A DNA stretch of 5,474 nucleotides from Bacillota bacterium (GTDB lineage Bacteria; Bacillota; Sulfobacillia; Symbiobacteriales; Symbiobacteriaceae): assembly GCA_028287415.1 (NCBI GenBank), contig JAQBPS010000069.1, forward strand, positions 1 to 5,474. The letters are read 5' to 3'. Under the pieces are notes generated by a model, which was given only the letters and a program-made list of their open reading frames with translations, did no database searches and was not told the origin of the DNA. The position numbers and the translations under genes were made by a program. This document shows positions 1 through 4,769 of the stretch, piece after piece (the first letter of the stretch is position 1; each line of letters opens with the position of its first letter).

Positions 1-65
1 GGAACCCCACCGATGGCTGTCGCTATGAGCAATGACCCCAAGAATGCACCGACCAGTTTGTTCAC
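1..65 (-). CDS. Partial small exported or membrane protein (N-terminus only)
   Basis: A GTG start at 65 reads leftward off the window edge without a stop. The visible 21 codons give M-N-K followed by a continuous hydrophobic run (LVGAFLGSLLIATAIGGV), which looks like a signal peptide or a first membrane helix. A strong Shine-Dalgarno (GGGGAG, minus strand at 73-78) sits 7 nt upstream, so this is likely a real start and not a chance ORF. It lies on the same strand as the XRE regulator at 289-966 but behind that gene's terminator hairpin, so it probably has its own promoter. The rest of the protein is not visible. It could be a short secreted peptide, a lipoprotein or a larger membrane protein, and I cannot assign a function. 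Both the strand and the start rest on the SD site plus the hydrophobic N-terminus. Confidence 0.6.
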   Translation of the reverse strand, partial: MNKLVGAFLGSLLIATAIGGV

Positions 66-72
66 AAGTGCT

Positions 73-78
73 CTCCCC
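73..78 (-). promoter_or_regulatory. Ribosome binding site of the partial gene at 65
   Basis: GGGGAG on the minus strand, within a longer purine run (AAAGAGGGGAGAG), lies 7 nt before GTG65. It is the main evidence that the edge ORF is translated. A possible extended -10 (TGG then TAAAAA, minus strand, about 111-119) lies upstream, but no convincing -35 accompanies it. Confidence 0.6.
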
Positions 79-168
79 TCTTTAATTCACCACGTCGAGA
101 GTTGTTCCATTTTTTACCATTCACAACATGTACGATGGACTTGGCCAAGAGGTTCGGTCTCTCCATCC

Positions 169-192
169 GATACTCGGCACAGATGCCGTATC
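169..192. other. Imperfect hairpin in the leader upstream of the partial gene
   Basis: GATA and CGGCA at 169-179, interrupted by a 2-nt bulge (CT, 173-174), pair with TGCCG and TATC at 184-192 around a CAGA loop, giving 9 base pairs. It lies between the terminator of the XRE regulator and the SD of the partial gene. It may be an operator or a leader structure, or it may be chance. No U-tract follows on either strand. Confidence 0.3.
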
Positions 193-229
193 AGGTTACG
201 GCCGGAAGATGTACCATGCCGACGCACAC

Positions 230-268
230 AAATGTAAACCCCCGGCACCTGTCTTCAGGCACCGGGGG
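230..268 (-). terminator. Probable intrinsic terminator of the XRE regulator
   Basis: Seven G-C pairs (CCCCCGG at 239-245 with CCGGGGG at 262-268) close a 2x2 internal loop (CA/CA). Above it is a CCTG/CAGG stem with a TCTT tetraloop (248-259). On the minus strand the hairpin is followed by TTTACATTT (238-230), a short and imperfect U-tract. It starts about 20 nt after the regulator's TAA stop (291-289), the expected place for its terminator. Confidence 0.7.
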
Positions 269-288
269 CCTCGCTGTGGGGGCTGCCG

Positions 289-966
289 TTACTCCGCCCG
301 CTCCCGGATCAGCGACTCCAGCTTTGCCGGCTCCATGTGGCGCTGTACGGCCAGCCGAATCGCTGAGCCGTAGCCCATGAGCTCCTGCGACGTCAGCTCT
401 GCGCAGGCATCCTGCAAGTCGCCGTTCAGAAAGAACGGCAACCCGATGCCGGTCAGCTGGCAGAACTGGACCAGGTTGAAGGGCTTCAGCGCCCAGGACT
501 GTTCCAGCACATCGTTCAGGGCCCGTACGGTCATGCCGATTTGGAAAGCGATGGCCGAGCGGCTGAACCGGTTCGGGAACCGTTCACAGACGAAGAGGAT
601 CACCATGGCGAAGCGCTGCTCCACCGACATGAGACGGATTGCGGCCTGCCGATCCTTCGGCAGCGAGCGGATGTGCACGGCAAACGCCTGGGCGATCGCA
701 CCCACACCGGCGTCGGCGCCGCCGGGCTCACTCACCTCACCCAGGAGGAACGAGACGGGCACGCAGAGCGCCTTGCACAGCGCCAGCAGGGCGTTGAGGG
801 TCGGGTTCACCTTGCTGCCGCCCTCGAGCTGGCAAATGTAGCCGACAGCAAGTCCGGTCCGCGCGTGGACATCCTCCAGCGTCATGCCCTGCTGGGTCCG
901 GGCCCACGCCAACCGCTCACCCAGGGCTTCGGGGCCATACCTTTCCTGGAGACTCTTTTCTTGCAC
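289..966 (-). CDS. XRE-family DNA-binding regulator with a second HTH-like half
   Basis: Predicted cytoplasmic transcription regulator of 225 aa. Residues about 16-77 form an XRE/Cro-C1 type HTH: the recognition part reads T-L-E-D-V-x-x-R-T-G-L, then Y-I-C-Q-L-E-G-G, then N-P-T-L-N-A-L, and it ends F-L-L-G-E. After a Gly/Ala linker (80-90), residues about 118-183 look like a degenerate copy of the same fold: IAFQIGMTV is followed by a helix, and LVQFCQLTG with FFLNGD lines up with LLALCKALC and FLLGE. I therefore read it as a tandem-HTH protein and see no obvious TPR or ligand domain. The open frame continues upstream to 1125, but GTG966 is the better start. It has GAGGTG 6 nt upstream and a promoter at 1005-1034, so the upstream codons would not be transcribed from it. 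The gene is divergent from the radical SAM gene. Its target is unknown; autoregulation in the shared intergenic region is plausible. Confidence 0.87.
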   Translation of the reverse strand: MQEKSLQERYGPEALGERLAWARTQQGMTLEDVHARTGLAVGYICQLEGGSKVNPTLNALLALCKALCVPVSFLLGEVSEPGGADAGVGAIAQAFAVHIRSLPKDRQAAIRLMSVEQRFAMVILFVCERFPNRFSRSAIAFQIGMTVRALNDVLEQSWALKPFNLVQFCQLTGIGLPFFLNGDLQDACAELTSQELMGYGSAIRLAVQRHMEPAKLESLIRERAE

Positions 967-972
967 TGACGT

Positions 973-978
973 CACCTC
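973..978 (-). promoter_or_regulatory. Ribosome binding site fixing the XRE start at GTG966
   Basis: GAGGTG on the minus strand lies 6 nt before GTG966. It partly overlaps the perfect 8-bp palindrome TGACGTCA (967-974), which lies between the SD and the start codon. That is a position where bound protein or structure could affect initiation, though this is speculative. Confidence 0.6.
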
Positions 979-1004
979 GGTTTTTGATTTAGGGATTTTT
1001 TTCC

Positions 1005-1034
1005 ATTTTACTTCGAGGCGAGTGGCTTCGTCAA
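1005..1034 (-). promoter_or_regulatory. Sigma-A-type promoter of the XRE regulator
   Basis: On the minus strand, TTGACG (-35, 1034-1029) and TAAAAT (-10, 1010-1005) are separated by 18 nt. Each box differs from consensus at one position. Transcription should start near 998, giving a leader of about 30 nt before GTG966. This matches the AT-rich stretch at 979-1010. Confidence 0.7.
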
Positions 1035-1037
1035 TCC

Positions 1038-1052
1038 GTATTGAGAAAATAC
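1038..1052. promoter_or_regulatory. Candidate operator: inverted repeat GTATT-N5-AATAC
   Basis: A perfect 5-bp dyad with 5-nt spacing sits just upstream of the XRE -35 box, within the region shared by the two divergent promoters. A second dyad, the perfect 10-bp palindrome GCCAGCTGGC, lies at 1100-1109, between the first dyad and the radical SAM promoter. Either could be a regulator site. Nothing beyond position and symmetry supports this. Confidence 0.3.
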
Positions 1053-1131
1053 AGTTACTTTCTGGGCGGATTCCCCCCGTATTCGCTCGTAGCAAAACTG
1101 CCAGCTGGCGGGCGCTGCCAACCATTGGTCT

Positions 1132-1160
1132 TTGACCATGGCGAACACTTGTTCTACAAT
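1132..1160 (+). promoter_or_regulatory. Sigma-A-type promoter of the radical SAM gene
   Basis: TTGACC (1132-1137), a 17-nt spacer and TACAAT (1155-1160) give 10 of 12 consensus bases at ideal spacing. Transcription would start near 1166-1168. The in-frame TTG1132 and ATG1138 codons lie inside this promoter, so they are unlikely to be used from this transcript. Confidence 0.72.
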
Positions 1161-1194
1161 AGATTTGATTACACCGGGAAATGGGGGGATAAAG

Positions 1195-2118
1195 CTGTCA
1201 CGCATCACGTACGTGGACGCGCCCTGCAAGTCGGTCCTCAATCGGGTCAAGGGCAAGGGGCTGCCCTTCAACTGGTCGATCAATCCGTACACCGGGTGCA
1301 GCCATGCCTGCACTTACTGCTACGCCCGGGCGTTCTACCTGCAGGCCGAGCGTGGCTCCGCCGCTGAATTCGACAGCCTGATCTACGTCAAGAGCAACGC
1401 CCCGGCCGTGCTGCGGACGGAACTCGCCCGCCGCTCCTGGAAGCGGGAGATGGTCGTGGTGGGCGCCGCCACCGACCCCTACCAGCCCGCTGAGGCGAAG
1501 TTCCGCATCACCCGGGGAATTCTCGAGGCGCTGCGCGATAGCCGTACCCCGGTGAGCATCATCACCAAGGGACCGCTGGTCCTGCGCGACATTGACCTGC
1601 TGCGGGAGATCAGCGATGTCGCCGGCCTCGAGGTCAACATGACGGTCCCGACGATGGATGCGGCCGTGTCGCGGACGCTCGAGCCGCATACGCCGCCCCC
1701 TGCCGCTCGCATGGCGGCGGTGCGCCGGCTGAATGAGGCGGGTATCCGGACCGGGGTGTTTATGGCGCCGATCCTGCCGGGCATTGCTGACGATCAGGCA
1801 TCGATCCGGGCGGTGATGGAGGCGGCCGTGGCTGCCGGGGCGCCGTACTGCATGCCGGTCACGCTGCGGCTTCAGCCCGGGGTGCGGGAGTGGTTCCTGC
1901 CGTATATCTCCCGGCACTTTCCGGAGCTGACGCGCGATTACGCCCGGCTGTATCAGCGGGTTGAGGCGGCGGGGCCCTACAAGCAGAAGACGCTGGGGAT
2001 GGCGGTGTCAATTCTGGCTGAGCTGGGGCTTGACCGCATGCCCGGACAGATGCAGCCGGGCGGGGTGAAGGCGCCTGAGGTGGCAGAGGCGCCGCAGCAG
2101 ATGCGGTTGAGCATCTGA
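1195..2118 (+). CDS. SplB/Rv2578c-type radical SAM protein (COG1533)
   Basis: A radical SAM enzyme related to spore photoproduct lyase and commonly labelled 'DNA repair photolyase'. The substrate of this branch is not established. With the start used here it has 307 aa. An N-terminal APCKSVLNRV motif and INPYTGC lead into the [4Fe-4S] ligands C35-x3-C39-x2-C42 (CSHACTYC). Family motifs follow: TDPYQPAE (93-100), ITKG (123-126) and APILPGI (191-197). The catalytic domain fills most of the chain and the last 25 residues look disordered. The start is uncertain. ATG1138 and TTG1132 lie inside the promoter. CTG1195 has GGGGGG (1183-1188) 6 nt upstream and starts just before the conserved motif. 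GTG1213 is the other option but lacks an SD. It appears monocistronic and is divergent from the XRE regulator. The family call is firm; the exact start and the reaction are not. Confidence 0.88.
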   Translation: MSRITYVDAPCKSVLNRVKGKGLPFNWSINPYTGCSHACTYCYARAFYLQAERGSAAEFDSLIYVKSNAPAVLRTELARRSWKREMVVVGAATDPYQPAEAKFRITRGILEALRDSRTPVSIITKGPLVLRDIDLLREISDVAGLEVNMTVPTMDAAVSRTLEPHTPPPAARMAAVRRLNEAGIRTGVFMAPILPGIADDQASIRAVMEAAVAAGAPYCMPVTLRLQPGVREWFLPYISRHFPELTRDYARLYQRVEAAGPYKQKTLGMAVSILAELGLDRMPGQMQPGGVKAPEVAEAPQQMRLSI

Positions 2119-2131
2119 AGCTGCCCGTGCA

Positions 2132-2165
2132 CGCCCTGACCGGGCGCCAGCGACCGCCCTGACCC
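2132..2165. repeat. Short GC-rich tandem repeat, 23-bp period
   Basis: CGCCCTGACC occurs at 2132-2141 and again at 2155-2164. Both copies are followed by CGG-type sequence, and the first also forms a small GCCC/GGGC hairpin. It lies just behind the radical SAM stop codon. It could help slow polymerase or be plain GC-rich drift. Confidence 0.4.
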
Positions 2166-2228
2166 GGCGACCGGGGACGGCTATGACGTCACGGGCCGAT
2201 GGAAAAGCCCGCCGGCTGTAGCACGACG

Positions 2229-2248
2229 CCCTGCCCCGTCGGGCAGGG
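2229..2248. terminator. GC hairpin without U-tract, possible pause or termination site
   Basis: CCCTGCCC (2229-2236) and GGGCAGGG (2241-2248) form a perfect 8-bp stem with a CGTC loop, 110 nt after the radical SAM stop. Plus-strand sequence after it is GGCCTGATC, with no run of T, so it is not a standard intrinsic terminator in that direction. The minus-strand side is GTCGTGC, also without a T-run. Confidence 0.35.
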
Positions 2249-2274
2249 GGCCTGATCGCAAGGGTAGACCAGTT

Positions 2275-2291
2275 GAAACGTCTGGAAAAAC
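2275..2291 (+). repeat. Partial, rearranged copy of the neighbouring inverted repeat
   Basis: GAAACGTC (2275-2282) equals the first 8 bases of the left arm of the inverted repeat at 2316. TGGAAAAAC (2283-2291) equals the first 9 bases of its right arm at 2353. The two pieces are fused directly here, as if the centre had been deleted. Chance juxtaposition is unlikely, so this looks like a decayed copy of the same element. Confidence 0.55.
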
Positions 2292-2315
2292 ATGTCAATA
2301 AGGCCCCGAGTGCAA

Positions 2316-2372
2316 GAAACGTCAGCGTTTTTCCACCTCCGATGGGAGAGGATGGAAAAACGCTGACGTTTC
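2316..2372. repeat. Perfect 20-bp inverted repeat with 17-nt loop
   Basis: The left arm (2316-2335, beginning GAAACGTCAGCG) and the right arm (2353-2372, ending CGCTGACGTTTC) are exact reverse complements over 20 bases. Four more pairs (CCTC 2336-2339 with GAGG 2348-2351) extend the stem past a bulged A at 2352. Neither strand carries a U-tract right after the hairpin, although each arm contains AAACG-TCAG-CGTTTTT, a weak self-pairing unit ending in a T-run. The location between convergent genes suits a bidirectional terminator. The partial copy at 2275 and flanking TGTCAA words (2293-2298 and 2392-2397) also suit a small dispersed repeat or MITE-like element. I cannot decide between these. 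Confidence 0.8.
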
Positions 2373-2428
2373 ACGGTTCTTCGTTCGTTATTGTCAACTA
2401 GCGCCTACGAATCCAGCAGGCTGCCCTC

Positions 2429-3433
2429 TCATCGAATGCGTTCGATGCCCCTGGGCGGCGGTGCGGCTATGCCCAGCGGCGCTGCGAGGGTGAGGGGCCA
2501 TGGGTCGACGGGCGTATTGCCGATGGTGGCCGTCCAGTGGAGGTGCGGCCCGGTGGAGAAGCCGGTGCTGCCCACCTTGCCCAGTTCCTGTCCGGGCGCC
2601 ACCATCTGGCCGGGGGTGACACTCATCGCCGACAGGTGGTAGAACGCGGTGAAGAGGTTGTCGCCATGGTCGAGGATTACCGTGTTGCCCGTCAGGATCA
2701 GAGGCTCCGCCAGGATCACCTTGCCGCGGGCGGGGGCGTAGGCCGGGGTGCCGGTATCAGCGGCGAAATCCATGCCGCTGTGCCGGCCCGTCTCCGTGCC
2801 GTTGATGTAGCGGATCTCCCCGAAGTAGGTGGTGATCTCGATCTTGCCGCGGATGGGCACCTGGAAGGGACCCTGCCACAGCGGCCGGGCATTGCTGGTG
2901 GCGCGCAGCTTGAAGACCCGCGCCCACTCGGCATCGGAGCGCGGGTCGAAGTAGGTCTGTTCCAGGCTTGGTGTGACGATCAGCCGGTCCTCGGTGAACT
3001 TTTTGTAGATCACCGCAACGCTGCCTTTCCACTCGCCGCCGTCCCAGGTGACGGTGACGGGATAGGTCCCGACTTTGGCCGCGGCAGGGAAGCCCAGGAA
3101 GGCTACAGGGAGTCCATCCTGGCGGAAGGCTGTGGGCTGCTCGTCCAGGCCTTCGACCCGGACCTTCACGTCGCCCGGGACGGGTTTGTCCAGGCGGAGG
3201 ACGGCGAGGTCGCCCTGCTGAACTCGCGCCGGCTCAATGGTTGCACTGGGTGGCGACGGGGTTGGGGCTGGGGTCGGGGCTGGGGCTGGGGCGGGACTGG
3301 GCGCCGGGGCAGGACTGGGCGCCACGCCGGGCGTCGGCGCCGGGGCAGGACTGGGCGCCGGCGCCGGGGCGGCGCACCCAGCGCTCAGTGCGGCGATCAC
3401 CAGCAGATAGGCAGCGAGGCGGGCCACGGGCAT
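2429..3433 (-). CDS. M23-family zinc metallopeptidase, lipoprotein
   Basis: Predicted cell-wall hydrolase of the lysostaphin/LytM class (peptidase M23), which cleaves peptide cross-bridges of peptidoglycan outside the membrane. With ATG3433 it has 334 aa. A short signal peptide ends in L-S-A-G-C, with the lipid-modified Cys at about 20, which would anchor it to the membrane. A Pro/Ala/Ser/Thr linker (about 21-63) follows, then a beta-rich, Ig-like region (about 65-145). The M23 domain is C-terminal: H218 and D222 in HSGMD, H266 in FYHL, and H297/H299 in HLH, so all expected metal-binding and catalytic residues are present. ATG3433 overlaps the stop of the hydrolase gene as TGATG, suggesting coupled translation. 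GTG3442, 3436 and 3427 are alternative starts, and 3427 has the best distance (8 nt) from GGGAG. It is the last gene of a minus-strand operon. The linker DNA is a G-rich repeat. Confidence 0.9.
   Translation of the reverse strand: MPVARLAAYLLVIAALSAGCAAPAPAPSPAPAPTPGVAPSPAPAPSPAPAPAPTPAPTPSPPSATIEPARVQQGDLAVLRLDKPVPGDVKVRVEGLDEQPTAFRQDGLPVAFLGFPAAAKVGTYPVTVTWDGGEWKGSVAVIYKKFTEDRLIVTPSLEQTYFDPRSDAEWARVFKLRATSNARPLWQGPFQVPIRGKIEITTYFGEIRYINGTETGRHSGMDFAADTGTPAYAPARGKVILAEPLILTGNTVILDHGDNLFTAFYHLSAMSVTPGQMVAPGQELGKVGSTGFSTGPHLHWTATIGNTPVDPWPLTLAAPLGIAAPPPRGIERIR
3256..3300 (+). repeat. Run of evenly spaced G-tracts (G-quadruplex candidate)
   Basis: Six GGGG tracts (3258, 3264, 3270, 3276, 3282 and 3288) are spaced by exactly 2 nt, followed by GGG tracts, on the strand opposite the M23 mRNA (the template strand). 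They encode the Pro/Ala linker. The density and regular short loops fit the standard G-quadruplex pattern. Formation in the cell is inferred, not shown. Confidence 0.55.
3301..3359 (+). repeat. Two 23-bp direct repeats in the M23 linker
   Basis: GCGCCGGGGCAGGACTGGGC plus three more bases occurs at 3301-3323 and identically at 3337-3359. The 36-bp period equals 12 codons, so expansion or contraction keeps the reading frame. The repeats encode Ala-Pro-Ser-Pro units and probably let the linker length vary between strains. Confidence 0.65.
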
Positions 3434-4224
3434 CACTCCCACGCGACTTGCTCTAAGAAGGCGAGCAGCACCTCGGCAAAGGCTCGAGGCTGCTCGATCG
3501 GTGCGAGGTGGCCGGCGCCGGGGATCACGGCCCGCCTCGCGCCGGGAATGCCGGACATCAGCAGGTCGGCGATCTGCTGGAAGTCAGGCAGGTCATGCTC
3601 GCCCACGACCACCAGCGTCGGGGCTGTGACCTCACCCAACCGCTCGGCATCGGGGCGCTGCGGCCCCGGGGCCGGGCCCCCCGCCGTCACTCGCCCGCTC
3701 TCCAGCCAAAGCCCCCCCGGGAAGTCATGGACGATCGCCCGGACCTCCCCGGCCGCCGGCGTGGCCATCACCGATGCAAAGAGCGCATCGGCCAGCCAGG
3801 CCTCGAGGGCGGGCGCCAGCCCTTCGGCCCGGGCCATCTTCACGTATGGTCGCGGCCCCGGCCACGTCGGAAAGCGAAACCCCGCCAGCGCCGAGTCCAC
3901 CGGGACCAGCGCTGCGCACAGCTGCGGGTAGTCCAGGGCAAAGCCGACCGCCGTCCCGCCGCCCATCGAGAGGCCACAGACCGCAGCCCTGGCAATGCCG
4001 ACAGCGTGCAGCAGTCCTGCAAGATCATCCGCCGGGCTTTGGCCCGCGGGCGTGGCGCCGCTCCGCCCATGCTCCGCCAGGTCAGGCGTGATCACCCGGT
4101 ACCGGTCTGCCAGCAGGGGCACCACCTGGCGCCACATGCGCCGGTCCAGCGTGTGACCATGCAGCAGCACCAGGGGTTGCCCGTCGCCAAACTCCTCGTA
4201 GTAAACGTGACCTGCGTGCGGCAC
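3433..4224 (-). CDS. Alpha/beta hydrolase
   Basis: A cytoplasmic serine hydrolase of the alpha/beta fold, 263 aa, typical length for the family. The oxyanion-hole motif L-H-G-H lies at 21-24, the nucleophile elbow G-L-S86-M-G at 84-88, the acid D211 in GEHD, and the base H239 in GAGH, so the triad is complete. A cap region falls at about 115-195. The reaction is unknown; enol-lactone hydrolase, haloperoxidase-like and esterase members look alike at this level. The start is GTG4224: AAGGAG lies 9 nt upstream and the protein then begins at the conserved first strand, whereas the open frame upstream to 4287 runs into the thioesterase gene. It begins 20 nt after the thioesterase stop and its own stop overlaps the M23 start, so it is the middle gene of an operon. 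Confidence 0.9.
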   Translation of the reverse strand: MPHAGHVYYEEFGDGQPLVLLHGHTLDRRMWRQVVPLLADRYRVITPDLAEHGRSGATPAGQSPADDLAGLLHAVGIARAAVCGLSMGGGTAVGFALDYPQLCAALVPVDSALAGFRFPTWPGPRPYVKMARAEGLAPALEAWLADALFASVMATPAAGEVRAIVHDFPGGLWLESGRVTAGGPAPGPQRPDAERLGEVTAPTLVVVGEHDLPDFQQIADLLMSGIPGARRAVIPGAGHLAPIEQPRAFAEVLLAFLEQVAWE

Positions 4225-4233
4225 GTGCGCTCG

Positions 4234-4239
4234 CTCCTT
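4234..4239 (-). promoter_or_regulatory. Ribosome binding site of the alpha/beta hydrolase
   Basis: AAGGAG on the minus strand, in the short gap after the thioesterase stop (4247-4245), lies 9 nt before GTG4224. It supports that start over the longer frame beginning at 4287. Confidence 0.6.
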
Positions 4240-4244
4240 CCCGG

Positions 4245-4658
4245 TTAAAGCTCCCGCCCCTCCAGCCTGGAAATCGCTTCCCGCCATTCTTTCGGCACCG
4301 GTTTTGCTCGATTAGCGGTATAATCGTAGTGGACGACGACTGCGCGGGCGGTGCCCACAAGGCGGCCTGATCCTTTTTCCTCAATTTGCGACTCCAGGAT
4401 GAAGCTTGAATTTCGGATCTCCGCAACCCGGACGCCCACCTGGAGCGTCTCACGAACGAACGCGGGCGATCGGTACGTGATGGTCAGTTCGGCGAGAATC
4501 AGGCTCTTGAAATCGATGTCGCAGCCCGGCAGGGCGCTCAAGTACTCACCGCGGGCCGTCTCCAGGTAGGTGGCGTAGACCGCGTTGTTCACGTGACCCA
4601 GCGCATCAAGATCACGCCAGACCACACGCTGCTGCATCGTCAATGGGTATCCATCCAT
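4245..4658 (-). CDS. Hotdog-fold acyl-CoA thioesterase (4HBT/YbgC-like)
   Basis: A 137-aa single-domain hotdog protein, predicted to hydrolyse acyl-CoA thioesters in the cytoplasm. The signature W-R-D-L-D-A-L-G-H-V-N-N (14-25), followed by Y-x-x-Y-L-E, is typical of the 4-hydroxybenzoyl-CoA thioesterase/YbgC/FadM group, and D18 is the likely catalytic acid. The second half shows the usual strand pattern (LTITYRSP, LQVGVRV, SFILESQI, ARAVVVHYD). The start ATG4658 has GAAGGGGG 7 nt upstream; Met8 is a less likely alternative. It is the first gene of a minus-strand operon with the hydrolase and the M23 lipoprotein, and it is divergent from the MltG-domain gene. Its natural substrate cannot be told from the sequence. 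Confidence 0.9.
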   Translation of the reverse strand: MDGYPLTMQQRVVWRDLDALGHVNNAVYATYLETARGEYLSALPGCDIDFKSLILAELTITYRSPAFVRETLQVGVRVAEIRNSSFILESQIEEKGSGRLVGTARAVVVHYDYTANRAKPVPKEWREAISRLEGREL

Positions 4659-4664
4659 GGATAC
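4647..4664. promoter_or_regulatory. Dyad over the thioesterase start codon
   Basis: GTATCCAT (4647-4654) and ATGGATAC (4657-4664) are exact inverted repeats 2 nt apart and include the start codon at 4658-4656. In mRNA the 2-nt gap is too short for a full hairpin, so a protein-binding site is more natural than an RNA fold. It may also be a by-product of the M-D-G-Y codons. Confidence 0.25.
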
Positions 4665-4678
4665 GCCCCCTTCGTTAT

Positions 4679-4695
4679 TTGAAGGAAAGCTTCAA
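4679..4695. promoter_or_regulatory. Candidate operator TTGAAG-N5-CTTCAA between divergent genes
   Basis: A perfect 6-bp dyad with a 5-nt centre lies between the thioesterase start (4658) and the MltG-domain gene start (4770), in the most AT-rich part of that gap. The spacing would suit a dimeric repressor. I could not find convincing -35/-10 pairs here for either direction. TACAAT on the minus strand at 4725-4720 is the best -10, but it lacks a good -35. Confidence 0.35.
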
Positions 4696-4754
4696 TTGTG
4701 CTGCCGCGGTATCCTGCCGATTGTATGCGCACATTACGTCGGAAACGTTGGTTC

Positions 4755-4762
4755 AGAGGAGG
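4755..4762 (+). promoter_or_regulatory. Strong ribosome binding site fixing the start at GTG4770
   Basis: AGAGGAGG, near-perfect complementarity to the 16S rRNA tail, lies 7 nt before GTG4770. It rules against the longer frame that begins at 4698, whose extra 24 residues are basic and unlike a natural N-terminus. Confidence 0.75.
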
Positions 4763-4769
4763 ACTTGCT

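Larger units (their letters stand above)
2119..2428. other. Gene-free gap between convergent genes
   Basis: This 310-nt stretch separates the ends of the radical SAM gene (plus) and the M23 gene (minus). It holds a short GC-rich direct repeat (2132-2165), a GC hairpin (2229-2248) and a long inverted repeat with a partial copy (2275-2372). A 61-codon minus-strand open frame crosses it (2374-2189). It has no Shine-Dalgarno and is made partly of the inverted repeat, so I do not call it a gene. Neither strand shows a classical stem plus long U-tract, so how the convergent transcripts end is unclear. Confidence 0.7.

Noticed and set aside
967..1125. N-terminal extension of the XRE regulator up to 1125
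   Set aside because: It would cover the regulator's own promoter (1005-1034), has AT-rich non-coding composition and lacks an SD at 1125. GTG966 has a good SD.
2275..2372. CRISPR-like array from the repeated GAAACGTC/TGGAAAAAC words
   Set aside because: There is only one full inverted repeat and one fused fragment, with no regular repeat-spacer pattern and no cas genes in the window.
2189..2374. 61-codon minus-strand open frame in the convergent gap
   Set aside because: It lacks a Shine-Dalgarno, starts at the edge of the inverted repeat and is largely made of repeat and GC hairpin sequence, with no recognisable protein pattern.
2371..2400. Minus-strand promoter from the perfect TTGACA at 2396-2391
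   Set aside because: No acceptable -10 lies at 16-18 nt (the site reads GTGAAA), and the transcript would run into the end of the convergent radical SAM gene with no gene to express.
2537..3931. Long plus-strand open frame (464 codons) opposite the M23 and hydrolase genes
   Set aside because: It is a shadow of two well-supported minus-strand genes with intact catalytic motifs. Its translation is Gly/Arg-rich low complexity from the G-rich linker, and no SD-backed start is seen.
4698..4769. Upstream extension of the MltG-domain protein
   Set aside because: The ATG at 4725 and the TTG-like start at 4698 lack SD sites. GTG4770 has a near-perfect one at ideal spacing and begins directly at the first TM helix.
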